Part shown: piece after piece, positions 1-9,615 of the stretch
How positions within the stretch are numbered: position 1 is the stretch's first letter
Layout: each line of letters starts with the position of its first letter
From: Cryphonectria parasitica EP155
Taxonomy: Eukaryota > Ascomycota > Sordariomycetes > Diaporthales > Cryphonectriaceae
Direction of reading: 5' to 3'
DNA length: 64,000 bases
NCBI RefSeq assembly: GCF_011745365.1
Contig: NW_024468911.1
Location: forward strand, 1,358,759-1,422,758
Position numbers and translations under genes: made by a program
Notes under the pieces: generated by a model
Told to the model about the DNA's origin: nothing
Database searches by the model: none
Seen by the model: only the letters and a program-made list of their open reading frames with translations

Positions 1-103
1 CATGCCCACACAAAGCTTTTCCGTCCACCCGCTGAGAAAGAAGGGAAAAAAACCCAAATAAAATAAGCAATTCATGCTCGTCACTTCGATCCTGAAGCCT
101 ACT

Positions 104-1831
104 TTATGCATCCTCCGGCTTGCGACCCCAGACGGCCTTCACCTTGAAGTACGCATGGTGCTTATTCGAGCGAACCTCCCGCCTGAGATGGGCAATGTAG
201 ACGAGCACCTCCTCCCTTGTCCAGCCGTTGATCACATTGGCAACAAATAGGACAAGACCCTCAATGTCAGCCAACAGGCTGGTCTGCGCCCAAGTCCCTA
301 ATTCCTTCAGCTTTTTGTCCTGTGGCCATCCACCAACGGGGGCCTGGCGAGTAAGCGAAAGAGAGTGTATGCGTGGTCAGCAAACTTGGACATTCCCCCT
401 CATGCCATCATAGAATTGGGGGGGGGGAAGGGGGGGGGGGAGGCACTCACCTTAAGTTCCCATTCCTGGATGTCAACGAACCCAGCCTCCTCCATAGCCT
501 TCTTCTGGATGCCCTCCTCGACGACGATAAAAGAGCGTCCTATCTTCTTGCCGCCCTCCTCGAAGAAGCGCCCCCACTGGGCGATGGCCGAGTTCTCGGG
601 GACAGTGTTGTCGTCGCTGACCATGTGTGGCGACCCTTCGAAACTCTCGAGCCAGCCGCCGGGCTTGAGAGCGGTAAAGGCCTCCTTGAACAGGACAGTC
701 CAGTCGATGATACTGCCGACCAGATAGCGCATGTGGATGTAGTCAAACGAGGTCGGCGCGAAGGTCCACTCTGAGGTGCAGTCCTCGATCTCGAACCTCA
801 GGTTGGGCGGGATCCACTGCGGCTGGATGGGCGAGATGTCGGTGCCAATGACCTCGGTTTCTGGATGGTCATCTGCAAAGTCCCTATAGTGGACGTCCGT
901 TCATTAGAGAAAGAGACGAGAAGGAATGGAAAGAAAGTAGTGCCGGGATCATGCATACATTGCCCACGTTCCGGTGCCAGTGCCAACATCGAGTATTTTC
1001 TGTCAAGGTTGTTAGCACAAGCCCCAGCACAAGCGGTCAGTCGATCAGTACCTGGACGTCATCGCCAATAGGAGCAAAATAGAGTTTGTTGTCGGTGCAG
1101 AGGGTGAGGAAATGATGACTGTGGTTGACCGTTAGAACAAAAGCCCGATGCATCATCCATGGCCATGGCCCTCTGCAGTATCGCTCACTTTATATCCATT
1201 TGCTGAGTCTGCTGGCTGTCGTTGGAACCCCTAGAGGACAACACAAGAAAGAGAGAGAGATAGTCAGCATCGTCAACGGCCCAAGATCCCCAAAGTCCCG
1301 AGGTGAGACAAGACAAGACAAGACAAAAGCACACAGAGAGATGGAATCGTCGCCTCACCAGTATTGAGCGTTGCCAGGCACGGAATCGCTATGATAGGTA
1401 CGGCCATGAATCGTCCTATACTCGAGAATGCTGGAGGTGATGGAGTCTGTCGAGGAGGCCACATCCCCAAAAGCCGAGTCTGCATCATTCTCAATCTCAT
1501 CGGCTTGGTCCTGTCATTATGTAACACAGACGGGTTCTGTCTCAGCAATTGCAGTTTGCTCAAGCGCGCGCACACACACACACACACACACATACACACA
1601 TACACACACAGCTCAAGCATGATGACCTACCTGCGCAAGTTGAGTCCAGTGGGTCGCTGGTAGTAGTGAGGTCTCAACAGCCTGCGGAGCCTCGGTGGCC
1701 TGCGGAGCCAGCCCCTCAGCCGTTGTTGGCGCTGGTGGTGAATTCGTCGGGCCGCCCTCGGACACCGCGGCTGAAGCGGGAGAAGAGGCCGACTTTCCGG
1801 GATCCTCGGTATGTTCAGCAGCAGTCGACAT
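104..1831 (-). CDS. SAM-dependent methyltransferase, LaeA/UMTA (TAM domain) type
   Basis: Seven exons on the minus strand (1831-1631, 1510-1359, 1230-1189, 1118-1052, 999-959, 883-451, 343-104) splice in frame to 391 aa. The N-terminal ~65 residues are Pro/Ala/Ser-rich and look disordered. Then comes the hallmark stretch of this fungal family ([24 protein letters not shown]) leading into SAM motif I ([16 protein letters not shown]), an acidic motif ([12 protein letters not shown]), the family [10 protein letters not shown] segment and a GGW-containing motif (LKPGGWLE). The C-terminus is [15 protein letters not shown]. Such proteins are class I methyltransferases related to LaeA; most have unknown substrates and are annotated as TAM-domain or secondary-metabolism regulators. 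Intron 1 carries a CA microsatellite and intron 6 two long G runs. Every splice site is GT-AG. It is divergent from the dehydrogenase gene at 3367. The family is certain; substrate and role are not. Confidence 0.93.
1567..1611. repeat. (CA)n microsatellite in an intron
   Basis: About 45 bp of CG/CA dinucleotide repeats with two ATA interruptions, wholly inside intron 1 of the methyltransferase gene (intron 1630-1511). This is a simple sequence repeat likely to vary in length between strains. Confidence 0.9.
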
Positions 1832-3366
1832 GTCTGCGCGCAGTTGTGGAATCCAATTGAGAGAAGAAAAGAAAGAAGGAAGGGGGAATAAAAAAAAATA
1901 GAATATTGCAAACAGAGACAGACGAGGCACGGGTTTGTTGTTTTCCCGCCAAGCTTTGGGGCACCGTCGGTCTTTACATACTTTATACTTGGCCTTCCTT
2001 GGGCCGTGGGAAGGCTTGCAAGTGGGCTAACGATGAGTGGAGCTACCAGGCACACCCTCGGAAGAGGAGGAGGGAGGGGTGGGACAACCTTTCCCTCTGT
2101 CTCCCTCCCTCTCTTTAGAGTCCTCGCTGGTTGCTGGTGTAGCGGAATAAGCAAGCCGTTCATCGACCATGCTCGGTTTGATTGGCATGGGCCTTACGTA
2201 GTATTTCAAGATGGCCCTCGACCTGCTCTTCAGCGAGTGGTTGTTCGTTCGATAATTAGTTTTCTGGGCCCATATAAGCCGTCTTGTCCCTGCAGTTGGC
2301 GCGGTCGAAATTCCTATCCTGGCTGTACGATACGGATCCGCCACATATTTAAGCACGTGTGTCAATTGGGGGCAAGCAAAAGGGGGCATAGTTTTCTTTT
2401 ACTTAATCAGCTGGTTGGAAAGGAAGGGAAAAAAGATGGGATTCTACTTTTAATTGTTGTATTTGTGATGTTGATTGAGGGTGGGAGGATCTCGCCGACA
2501 AGGACGAAAAAAAGAAGGGGGAACAGGCGTCCACACGTGGTGCCCTACCTCGCCCTGCTGTAGCGATAACCGACGGGGCGACATCCCAGGCTTGCTTACA
2601 GTAGTGCCGGCCCTAAATTCTCATTCTTACAGGGTCCTGAGCCTGGGCCTTGTGCCTGAATGCCGTCCCGCTCCGGCCCGTTCAACCTGCTCGAAAGGAT
2701 GGATCAGGAATATTTTCAAGTAATTTTAATGTCAACCCAACTTCCTCATATGCTGCAACTTACCATGATACTATTAATTCAATTGCGAGTCTATTCTCGA
2801 GATTGCACCTTCCTCTGCCTGGAACAGGAAAGAGTTGAACTCGAGTAACGTTCATCAAAAAGGAACAGAGAAGATGTCGCTACAGATTTCGAGTACTACA
2901 TTACACTCCCTTATATACAATTGTTTGGCCTGAAAATGCTATGACGAGGATTGGTTGTGGCGACATGAACAATCGTAGATGCGGCAATGACTTGGGATGA
3001 GGTTCAGAAACAAACAAGTATTCAGTCGGTCACTTACAAGTCGAGGCCGGCCCTCAGTGCTGAGCAACTTTTGCTGTACTTGGGCTATATTATAACATAG
3101 GTGGCGGTGAATCGTAAGTCCGCCCTACCAAGTTCAGGTCGACCTCCTCACAGAATCACGGCCTTGCTTTTGCCGGCACCACAGCCAATACAGGTAATGC
3201 TGCAGTGGATCTTGGTTGATCGTGGCTCGACTACTGGTAACCCCCACACCGGAATCTAACTACCGACTATTTGAAGGCTCGACATCCTCCAGCCGAGTGA
3301 AGAAAAGGCCTCTCACGTCGTTTCCTCTCTTTTTTCTTCTACTCGATCACACCTCTTATCTCCATC
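1832..3366. other. intergenic: divergent promoter region
   Basis: 1.5 kb between the start codons of the methyltransferase (leftward) and the dehydrogenase (rightward). Several open frames exist but none shows domains, splice logic or coding character. The last ~45 bases before the dehydrogenase ATG (about 3317-3360) are pyrimidine-rich, typical of a filamentous-fungal promoter/leader. Nothing else recognised. Confidence 0.6.
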
Positions 3367-4687
3367 ATGTCTCCCGCAGCAGCAACAACAACCGCCCCAG
3401 CAAGCAAGAGCTACAGCATCGCCAGCATCCCGGCTGATGGCATCGGGCCTGAGGTGGTCGATGCGGCCATCACCGTGCTGGAGACCCTCTCAGAGACATT
3501 AGGCTCTTTTGACATTCAATTCACCCACTTCGACTGGAGCTCCGAGACATACAAGAAGACGGGGAAATATATCCCCGACGGCGGCCTCGATGAGCTGAAG
3601 AAGCATGATGCCATCCTGTTCGGGGCCGTGGGTGCACCTGGTGCGTTTGTTTTTGCAGCTTTTTTCAGGCCTTTCTCTCTCATTGTCAAGAATGTGACAC
3701 GAGAAGTATGTGAGTCACTATGCTGATGAGAAGAGTGAGGACGGGAAACAAAGACGTTCCCGATCATATTTCTCTCTGGGGCCTGCGCCTCGCCATCTGC
3801 CAGCCCTTCCAGCAGTACGCCAACGTGCGGCCCACCAAAGTCTTCCGCGGCACCCAGTCGCCGCTCCGCAACTGCAAGCCCGGCGACCTGGACTGGGTCA
3901 TTGTCCGCGAGAACAGCGAGGGCGAGTACGCGGGCCAGGGCGGGCGCTCGCACCGCGGCAAGAAGTGGGAGACGGCCACCGAGGTCGCCATGTTCACGCG
4001 CCACGGCGTCGAGCGCATCATGCGGTTCGCCTTCGAGACGGCCCGGAGCAGGCCGCGGAAGCTGCTCACCATCGTGACCAAGAGCAATGCGCAGAGGAAC
4101 GGGATGGTCCTGTGGGATGAGGTCGCTGCCGAGGTGGCCAAGGAGTTCCCCGATGTGACGACGGACAAGATGCTTGTGGATGCCATGACCTGCCGCATGG
4201 TCCTGAAGCCTGAGTCTATCGACACCATCGTTGCAACCAATCTTGTAAGTTTGTCGATATTATACGACTTCAAATTACCGTGGCTCTCTCCCACAGGGCT
4301 GACACGTCTTTTTTTCTCTTCCTTCACTTTCAGCAAGCCGATATTCTCTCGGACCTTGCAGCCGCACTGGCTGGGTCCATTGGAATTGCACCAACGTCCA
4401 ACCTAGATCCAACACGAGAGAACCCGTCTATGTTCGAACCAATCCACGGCTCAGCTTTCGACATCACCGGAAAGGGTATTGCCAATCCAGTCGCCACGTT
4501 CTGGACCAGCGCAGAGATGCTGGCCTGGTTAGGAGAGGAAGACGCAAGCAAGAAATTGCTGGACGCTGTGGAGCGCGTCTGTGAGAAGGGTGTTGTTACT
4601 GCTGATCTTGGTGGCACTGCAAAGACTACTGATGTGACCAGTGCTGTATGCGAAGTAATTAAAGCTGCATACGGCAAGCAGAAGTGA
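3367..4687 (+). CDS. tartrate dehydrogenase / D-malate dehydrogenase (decarboxylating)-like
   Basis: Three exons (3367-3640, 3754-4244, 4334-4687) give 372 aa. The protein belongs to the isocitrate/isopropylmalate dehydrogenase superfamily. Visible motifs are the N-terminal IPADGIGPEVV, the LFGAVGAPDVPDHISLWGL segment across intron 1, the substrate-loop RENSEGEYAGQGG, catalytic Lys in TIVTKSNAQRNG, and the Asp-rich metal/cofactor segment (VDAMTCRMV, DILSDLAAALAGSIGIAP). The RENSEGEY signature with a following Gly pair is typical of the tartrate dehydrogenase/D-malate dehydrogenase (TtuC/DmlA) branch rather than leucine biosynthetic Leu2. The expected reaction is NAD-dependent oxidative decarboxylation of D-malate or oxidation of tartrate with Mn/Mg. 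No targeting peptide is obvious, so it is probably cytosolic. Substrate choice within the branch is inferred from motif similarity only. Confidence 0.92.
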
Positions 4688-5017
4688 TGCATACATAGAA
4701 GCATACTTTCACAAGCATATCGACGGTTGTGAATCAACATGCAAAACAGCCAATTGGTTAGCTTTCAGGGTATGAACACAAGAGGAAGGCTTGTACCGAA
4801 GAGCTGAAGAGTTTTTAGAGGATAAGAGAGATTAGACCAGTCGACAGGACATAGTTCAAGGTACGGATTCAACTAGATGGAACACAACAAGGAATTCAAA
4901 AGAGATAATTACTTGAGAACTGTCGAACTAGATAAGGAAGGCCCCCCCCTCCCGGGCTACTACAGCGCACTCGAAAACAATGTTATTTAAGGAATTCCAA
5001 GTGTACTGAAATCGATC
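4688..5017. other. intergenic: convergent 3' ends
   Basis: 330 bases between the stop codons of the dehydrogenase (+) and the HET gene (-). AT-richer than the genes; no further feature seen apart from C runs near 4943-4953. Confidence 0.6.
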
Positions 5018-7176
5018 TCAATATACGTAAATTGTACGTCTAAGACTATTCGCTGTCACATTCTCGTACGCCTGTCCACGCATCAGGTCTGAAACAAAAC
5101 AGCAGCCTACAAAATCAAAGTCCTTCGTACCTCCTCCAGGTCTCGGTCTAACAGTGAAAGGATAGCGGCCACCGTCAAACACCCACAGCTCATCTCCATG
5201 TCTCGTGTCCAGGTGCCCTATTCCCAACAGTCCCGATTTGGTGACGAAGAAAGTCTGGTTGCATACCTGACTGTACAGATCCTCGTTCATCCACCAGTCT
5301 CCATCACGCTCGCCTGTGCGAAGGTACTCGGAGACCTTGCGCACATCCTCTTTATTCGGTTCTCTTATGACCTGTATTAGGCTCCATTAGCTTACAGCGG
5401 CTTCTGAACGGACAGATTCATAGACATCGAAGAAGACGTATAGATGTGGAATATTGAAGAAGGCCTGGGTACTGGAAGGAATTGAAAAATTCTTGGACTC
5501 GAGACAGGACTTATTGAAAACAATAAGAAAATTTGCTTGCTCGCTTACCTCCCACTCCCAGCCACGCACGAGGTTGCCCAAAAGCAGTCGGCAGAAGCTG
5601 TCATTGAAATGCCTCTCCGGCAAGGGTATATTCTCCCGGCGATAGAACCGTCGCGCATTGTCCCTCCAACTGCACAACGTCTCCACGATGACGCTATCCG
5701 GAGGGCCCGAATCCCCTGTCGGATTCTTCCACAACATTCTGGACCCAAGCAACTCGACGGTATCAACTAGGACACCTGTTAGCCCCAGCGCTCGCAGGCC
5801 TGACTCGGGCCTCGCGGCTGCATCCAACAGTGCTTGTCTGTCTAGTGGCCACCCAGCACAGGCATCAAAATGGGCCCACGTGCCAAAACGATACATTCTG
5901 TCACCGCCGGGATACATGGGCTCGTCGAGAAGATCGATTGTCCACCGCGGTATGTCCTCGGTGCATGCGCCAGGGTCGGCACGCAGCTCCAGCGTCAGGG
6001 CCTGCAGGTCCCCGGTGCCTAGAATCAGATCCATCGTGAAGGCGCTGTATACTTGGGCCACGGGTGTGTCGTAGCCACACTGATGTGTGTACAGCAGGTC
6101 TAGTTCTCCTGGCCGTAGTAGGCCCTGCAAAGCGAAGACCTTGTCGCGCTGGTCCGTGGCCTGTCGCCTTCGCCAGATCATCGTGGCTTCTATAGCTGAC
6201 ATCTCATCTTCGGGCTCGGAGCGTTCAAGCCATGCTGCATGCGAAATTAATCATCAACAATGTTCCTAGAGTCGTGTATACGTGTTTATGTATATATATA
6301 TCAATCAAAGAATGTACGCCATCCAAGAGATATCAGAGCATCGGCCCCTTGACTTCCTATCAAGCATCGATGGCTCACTCACAATACATGAAGGAGAAGT
6401 TTTAGAAGAAAGTGGAGACAAAATGCACCTTGCTTTTACTTACAGACATTGGGCAGCATCTTGCTCATAGTCCAATCGGTTTCAGGGTGGTCACGGAGCC
6501 ACATGGCGCCTTCAGCGCCCGTCGCATCTGCATAGCCTTCAATGGCTCGTTCAAGGTCCTCCCAGGCGAACTCAAGAGGCCCCCAGACAATCGTTTTCCG
6601 AGGCGGCAGCTTTGCCTCCTGGACGGTCCAGATCCGACTCCACCAGGGATGTTGTTGGGGGGAGATCACACGCAGCGCTTTTCCGATCCTGGATGCCGAG
6701 TCCTCTGCGCTAAGAGACGCGGGGATGTCATAACTCGGATCGGCCTGCGAGCGAAAGAAGTCAAGAACGGACTCGGCGTCCTCCAGAGGGATCTCGGCTG
6801 GTATCTCATCCAGCCAGACGTTGCACTGCGTGCATTGGGAGTAAATCTGTCGCATAAACCGCACCTGTGCCGTCTTCTCTATGTTGTCTTCCTGGTTGAT
6901 GCAGAGCTGGTCGATCCATATGGACCTTGTCTGGTCTGGACGCCGTAGCCGGAGTAACGCACGGTATAAGTTTCTCGTGACGGGGATTTGCTGGCCGCGC
7001 ACCTCGATCTGGATCTTGTTGTCGGCGTCTCCCCATCTGTAAGACAAGGTCTCATATGTGGGATTTTCGGAGAGCGCGACGATATGATATTCACAACGGA
7101 GAGGGTCGTCTGCTGTACCGTCAGGTCCGTAGGGAATGATGTCCAATATACGGATGTGGTCTCTGGTAAGGGCCAT
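5018..7176 (-). CDS. heterokaryon-incompatibility (HET) domain protein
   Basis: Three exons (7176-6444, 6234-5549, 5371-5018) close in frame at 590 aa. The HET domain begins with the classical TYETLSYRWGDADNK segment (about residues 38-52), followed by the second block SIWIDQLCINQEDNIEK and the third block MRQIYSQCTQCNVWLDE. The C-terminal third carries the common HET-protein tail: GLLGIGHLDTRHGDELWVFDGGRYPF and a C-x-F-V motif followed by M-x-G-x-A. HET proteins trigger programmed cell death after fusion of unlike strains or recognition of non-self; most are unassigned paralogues. Intron 2 (5548-5372, 177 nt) is longer than average and contains readable sequence, so retention is possible. 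No N-terminal or C-terminal partner domain (NACHT, ankyrin, prion motif) is visible. Confidence 0.93.
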
Positions 7177-8217
7177 TGCTACCCAAGTAATTATTCAAGT
7201 TAGTGTCCCAGCTTGCTAAGACGTATGCAGCATGGAATTTGATAGATCGGTATAATCTATACCTTTTTGATCTCCCCCGAAAAGGACAAAACATAGAAAA
7301 TTCTTAGGCGTTGGCGTGTGGGCCTCGTTGCATCCTTCTCATCCTTCCGGTTCCCGTGGGCCCATACTGCCAGTCATAATTCTCCACTTGCACCGCATAT
7401 GGATAAAATTGGTCAGATAGATCTCCTCCGAACGAGCGGCACAGTTACAATACCAAGTGCATGCTAGACTGTAAAGGGGGTCAGAGCCCTTTGAAAATAA
7501 GGGCCAAGGTGGTTCGCCACGGTATTAGTCTGACCAGCGGTGAGCTGCCATAGGAGGTCCGATAGTACCAGCAGGTGTCGGAATACTGCGCTATCTGTCA
7601 GTGACTGGAGAGCTTCGGTTCTACGACCCTGGTCGTATGGAAATTTCTGCTCCAGTTCCTGGCGGTTCTCTGACTTTTAGATTACACTTGATTAGTCTTC
7701 ATGAAATGTGCCAGAGTTTTTCGACATGTTGGCTGAATCAGGAGCCGGCTGGAATGTGTATAGGAGAAGCATTAAAACCTGGAGAGTCTATTAGCATAGA
7801 ACCAAGTCAAAAGGCCCCCAAGATATTTAATCCAGGACAGTTGATCGTGACTGGATATGACTAGTATGAAGCACATCAAGCATTTAGGTACAAGTAGCCG
7901 GGTTAAGCAGCCTCTTCTTGCGCTGGCAATTTTTTCTATAGATTCTGAGAAGCCGAGGACTATGATTGTATGTCACAATGTATTCTGAAGTATTGTTCTA
8001 CTTCAATCTTTGATTACTACTACCCCCATGACTTTGCTGAAGGTTACAGTATTTGGGGTGGGGTGGGCGTTAGAAGGGTTAGGGTCTGGGCTGTAGTAAT
8101 GATTTGCGGATGGTGTGAACTGGTTCCCTTTCTCATATCCTGCCCACAACTGCGCATCTCAAGAGCCGCCTCTTCCCGCGGACGAGCAGGCGGAAGCAGC
8201 ATATGCATTCAGTCGAC
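7177..8217. other. intergenic, with one unexplained short ORF
   Basis: Divergent region between the HET gene and the first regulator gene. An 87-codon open frame at 7601-7864 (+) reads as soluble protein (PGGSLTFRLHLISLHEMC, LKPGESISIEPSQ) but has no recognisable domain and no convincing start context. It may be chance or a gene remnant. Nothing else identified. Confidence 0.45.
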
Positions 8218-9273
8218 ATGAGCGACAACGATGATGAAGTGGCGCTCATTGCGTGCGAGCCATGCAGACGCAAGAAGTGTAAAGTCGGTATTATTTTTCC
8301 CCGGTGCCACCTGTCGAGAGACCACCGTGCAGCACAGTAAGGTTACTGACGAGCATGTCACGAATCCGATAGTGCGACCGCAAGCTGTGGGTAGTGAGAT
8401 CCTGCACCTCGTGACACACAGAGGAACTCACTCCTCGCTCTCAACCTAGACCGCACTGCCTCCAATGTCGGAGCGCCCCAGCCAGTTGTCAGTATCCAGA
8501 GAAGATCAAGAGGTGAGGGCTTCCCCACGAGTCTAGGCCCTAAGAGGGGCTGGCTGGCTCGGCATTGTGTTTGCCCGTGAGCAGGAAGACTGGGCTCTAA
8601 CCTGGAATTTAATCTTTCCCAATACAGAGGCATACCGGCGGGCTACGTGACTGCGATGGATAGACGGCTAGCCGAGACAGAGCGAGCATTGTTCCACGCG
8701 TTGGCCGAGATACACAAGGGGACAGTCAGTCAGGCAGACTATGACAGTCAAACAACGTACCAAGGACTAGCACTACCTGTGCTCTCCCCCCCAGCAGCGA
8801 CGACAGCGACCACACAGCAGGACAAAATGAATCTGGTCAACAGCTGGGCTAGGTATCCCCTGAAAAATCGGGCCCAAGCCGAGATGTGGTTTCAGTCTAT
8901 GCTGAGAGGGCCGCAACAGGTCGCTGGAAGCCCTCCACAGATCATCTCGAGGGGCTCGCCAGAGCCTGCAGTCCATTCCGCAGCAACTTTTAGGTCTGAC
9001 GCTCAAATTACGGCTTGGGATCGGCATGAGAGACCCAGAAGACAGCAGCCAGGCACGTTTGGAGAACATGATTACGATGTTCAGCGCCGCAGCTCTCAGA
9101 GTGCGGGCCCAGGGAGCGCGCAGCCTGGACATGCTCTACAAAGCCCAGAAGCGTCATCTTGCAGTCGTCCAGAGAATGGAGAATCCAAGGAAATTGCTAA
9201 CGTGGGAGTAAACATTATAAGAAACAGCAAAGCAAGTCGTTTTGCTATAGAAAATCAAAAGTTGTACTTTTAA
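8218..9273 (+). CDS. short Zn2Cys6 DNA-binding protein, with 14-nt microexon
   Basis: Four exons (8218-8283, 8373-8386, 8450-8512, 8628-9273) total exactly 263 codons, 262 aa. Exon 1 ends inside the zinc cluster (CEPCRRKKCK). The 14-nt exon supplies CDRKL with the third zinc-ligand Cys. Exon 3 supplies HCLQCRSAPASC. Together they form the complete C-x2-C-x6-C-x6-C-x2-C-x6-C pattern. The cluster is followed by a basic linker (YPEKIKRGIPAGY) and a heptad-like dimerisation segment (MDRRLAETERALFHALAEI). The rest (about 110-262) is Pro/Ser/Gln-rich and ends NQKLYF. There is no fungal_trans middle domain; that domain is in the next gene 342 bp downstream. The microexon model is inferred: skipping it breaks both the frame and the cysteine pattern. 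The intron 1 donor (GTCGGT) is weak. Confidence 0.85.
8373..8386 (+). other. 14-nt microexon encoding a Zn2Cys6 ligand
   Basis: The bases TGCGACCGCAAGCT lie between an ATAG acceptor and a GTGGGT donor. They encode C-D-R-K and the first two bases of a Leu codon completed by exon 3. This restores the third cysteine and the near-invariant CDR of fungal zinc clusters, and keeps the 263-codon frame. Confidence 0.78.
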
Positions 9274-9615
9274 TGGTGTTCGCAGAGCGTTCTGACGTTA
9301 AGGAGGATGAACGGACGCGGGGTGTTGACGTAAGGAAATCATCCCATGACTGCTGTGGCTTACTGTTCTCAGCGGTGATACTGGCGTTATGTGCCGAGTT
9401 GCGTAGCCTAAATAGCGCGTTGCAGCCCCCTAGGTCAGCCAGGGAAACCCCTCTCCCCCCAGCTTTACAGTGCATCCCACACTATCGAGGTTACATTCAG
9501 GCCACTAGACACGCTAAGCTAACCGAACCTCCCACTACAAACCACGAAATGACAAGATAAATGTGTCGCCGTCCGACGCAGGCCCTCGACCTCCCACGAG
9601 CGAGAAACTGGGACA
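9274..9615. other. intergenic spacer between the two half-regulators
   Basis: 342 bases between the stop of the Zn2Cys6 gene and the ATG of the next gene, both on +. Stops occur in the frame and I found no intron that would join the two coding regions in phase. It presumably holds the terminator of the first gene and a short promoter of the second. Confidence 0.5.

Noticed and set aside
2006..2563. 185-codon + frame in the first intergenic region
   Set aside because: No domain, no splice logic, composition like random translation; overlaps other equally long chance frames.
9207..9260. Possible extra intron near the end of the short Zn2Cys6 gene that might fuse it to the next regulator
   Set aside because: Using GTAAAC...ATAG shifts the frame and loses the NQKLYF end. 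No acceptor joins the two genes in phase.
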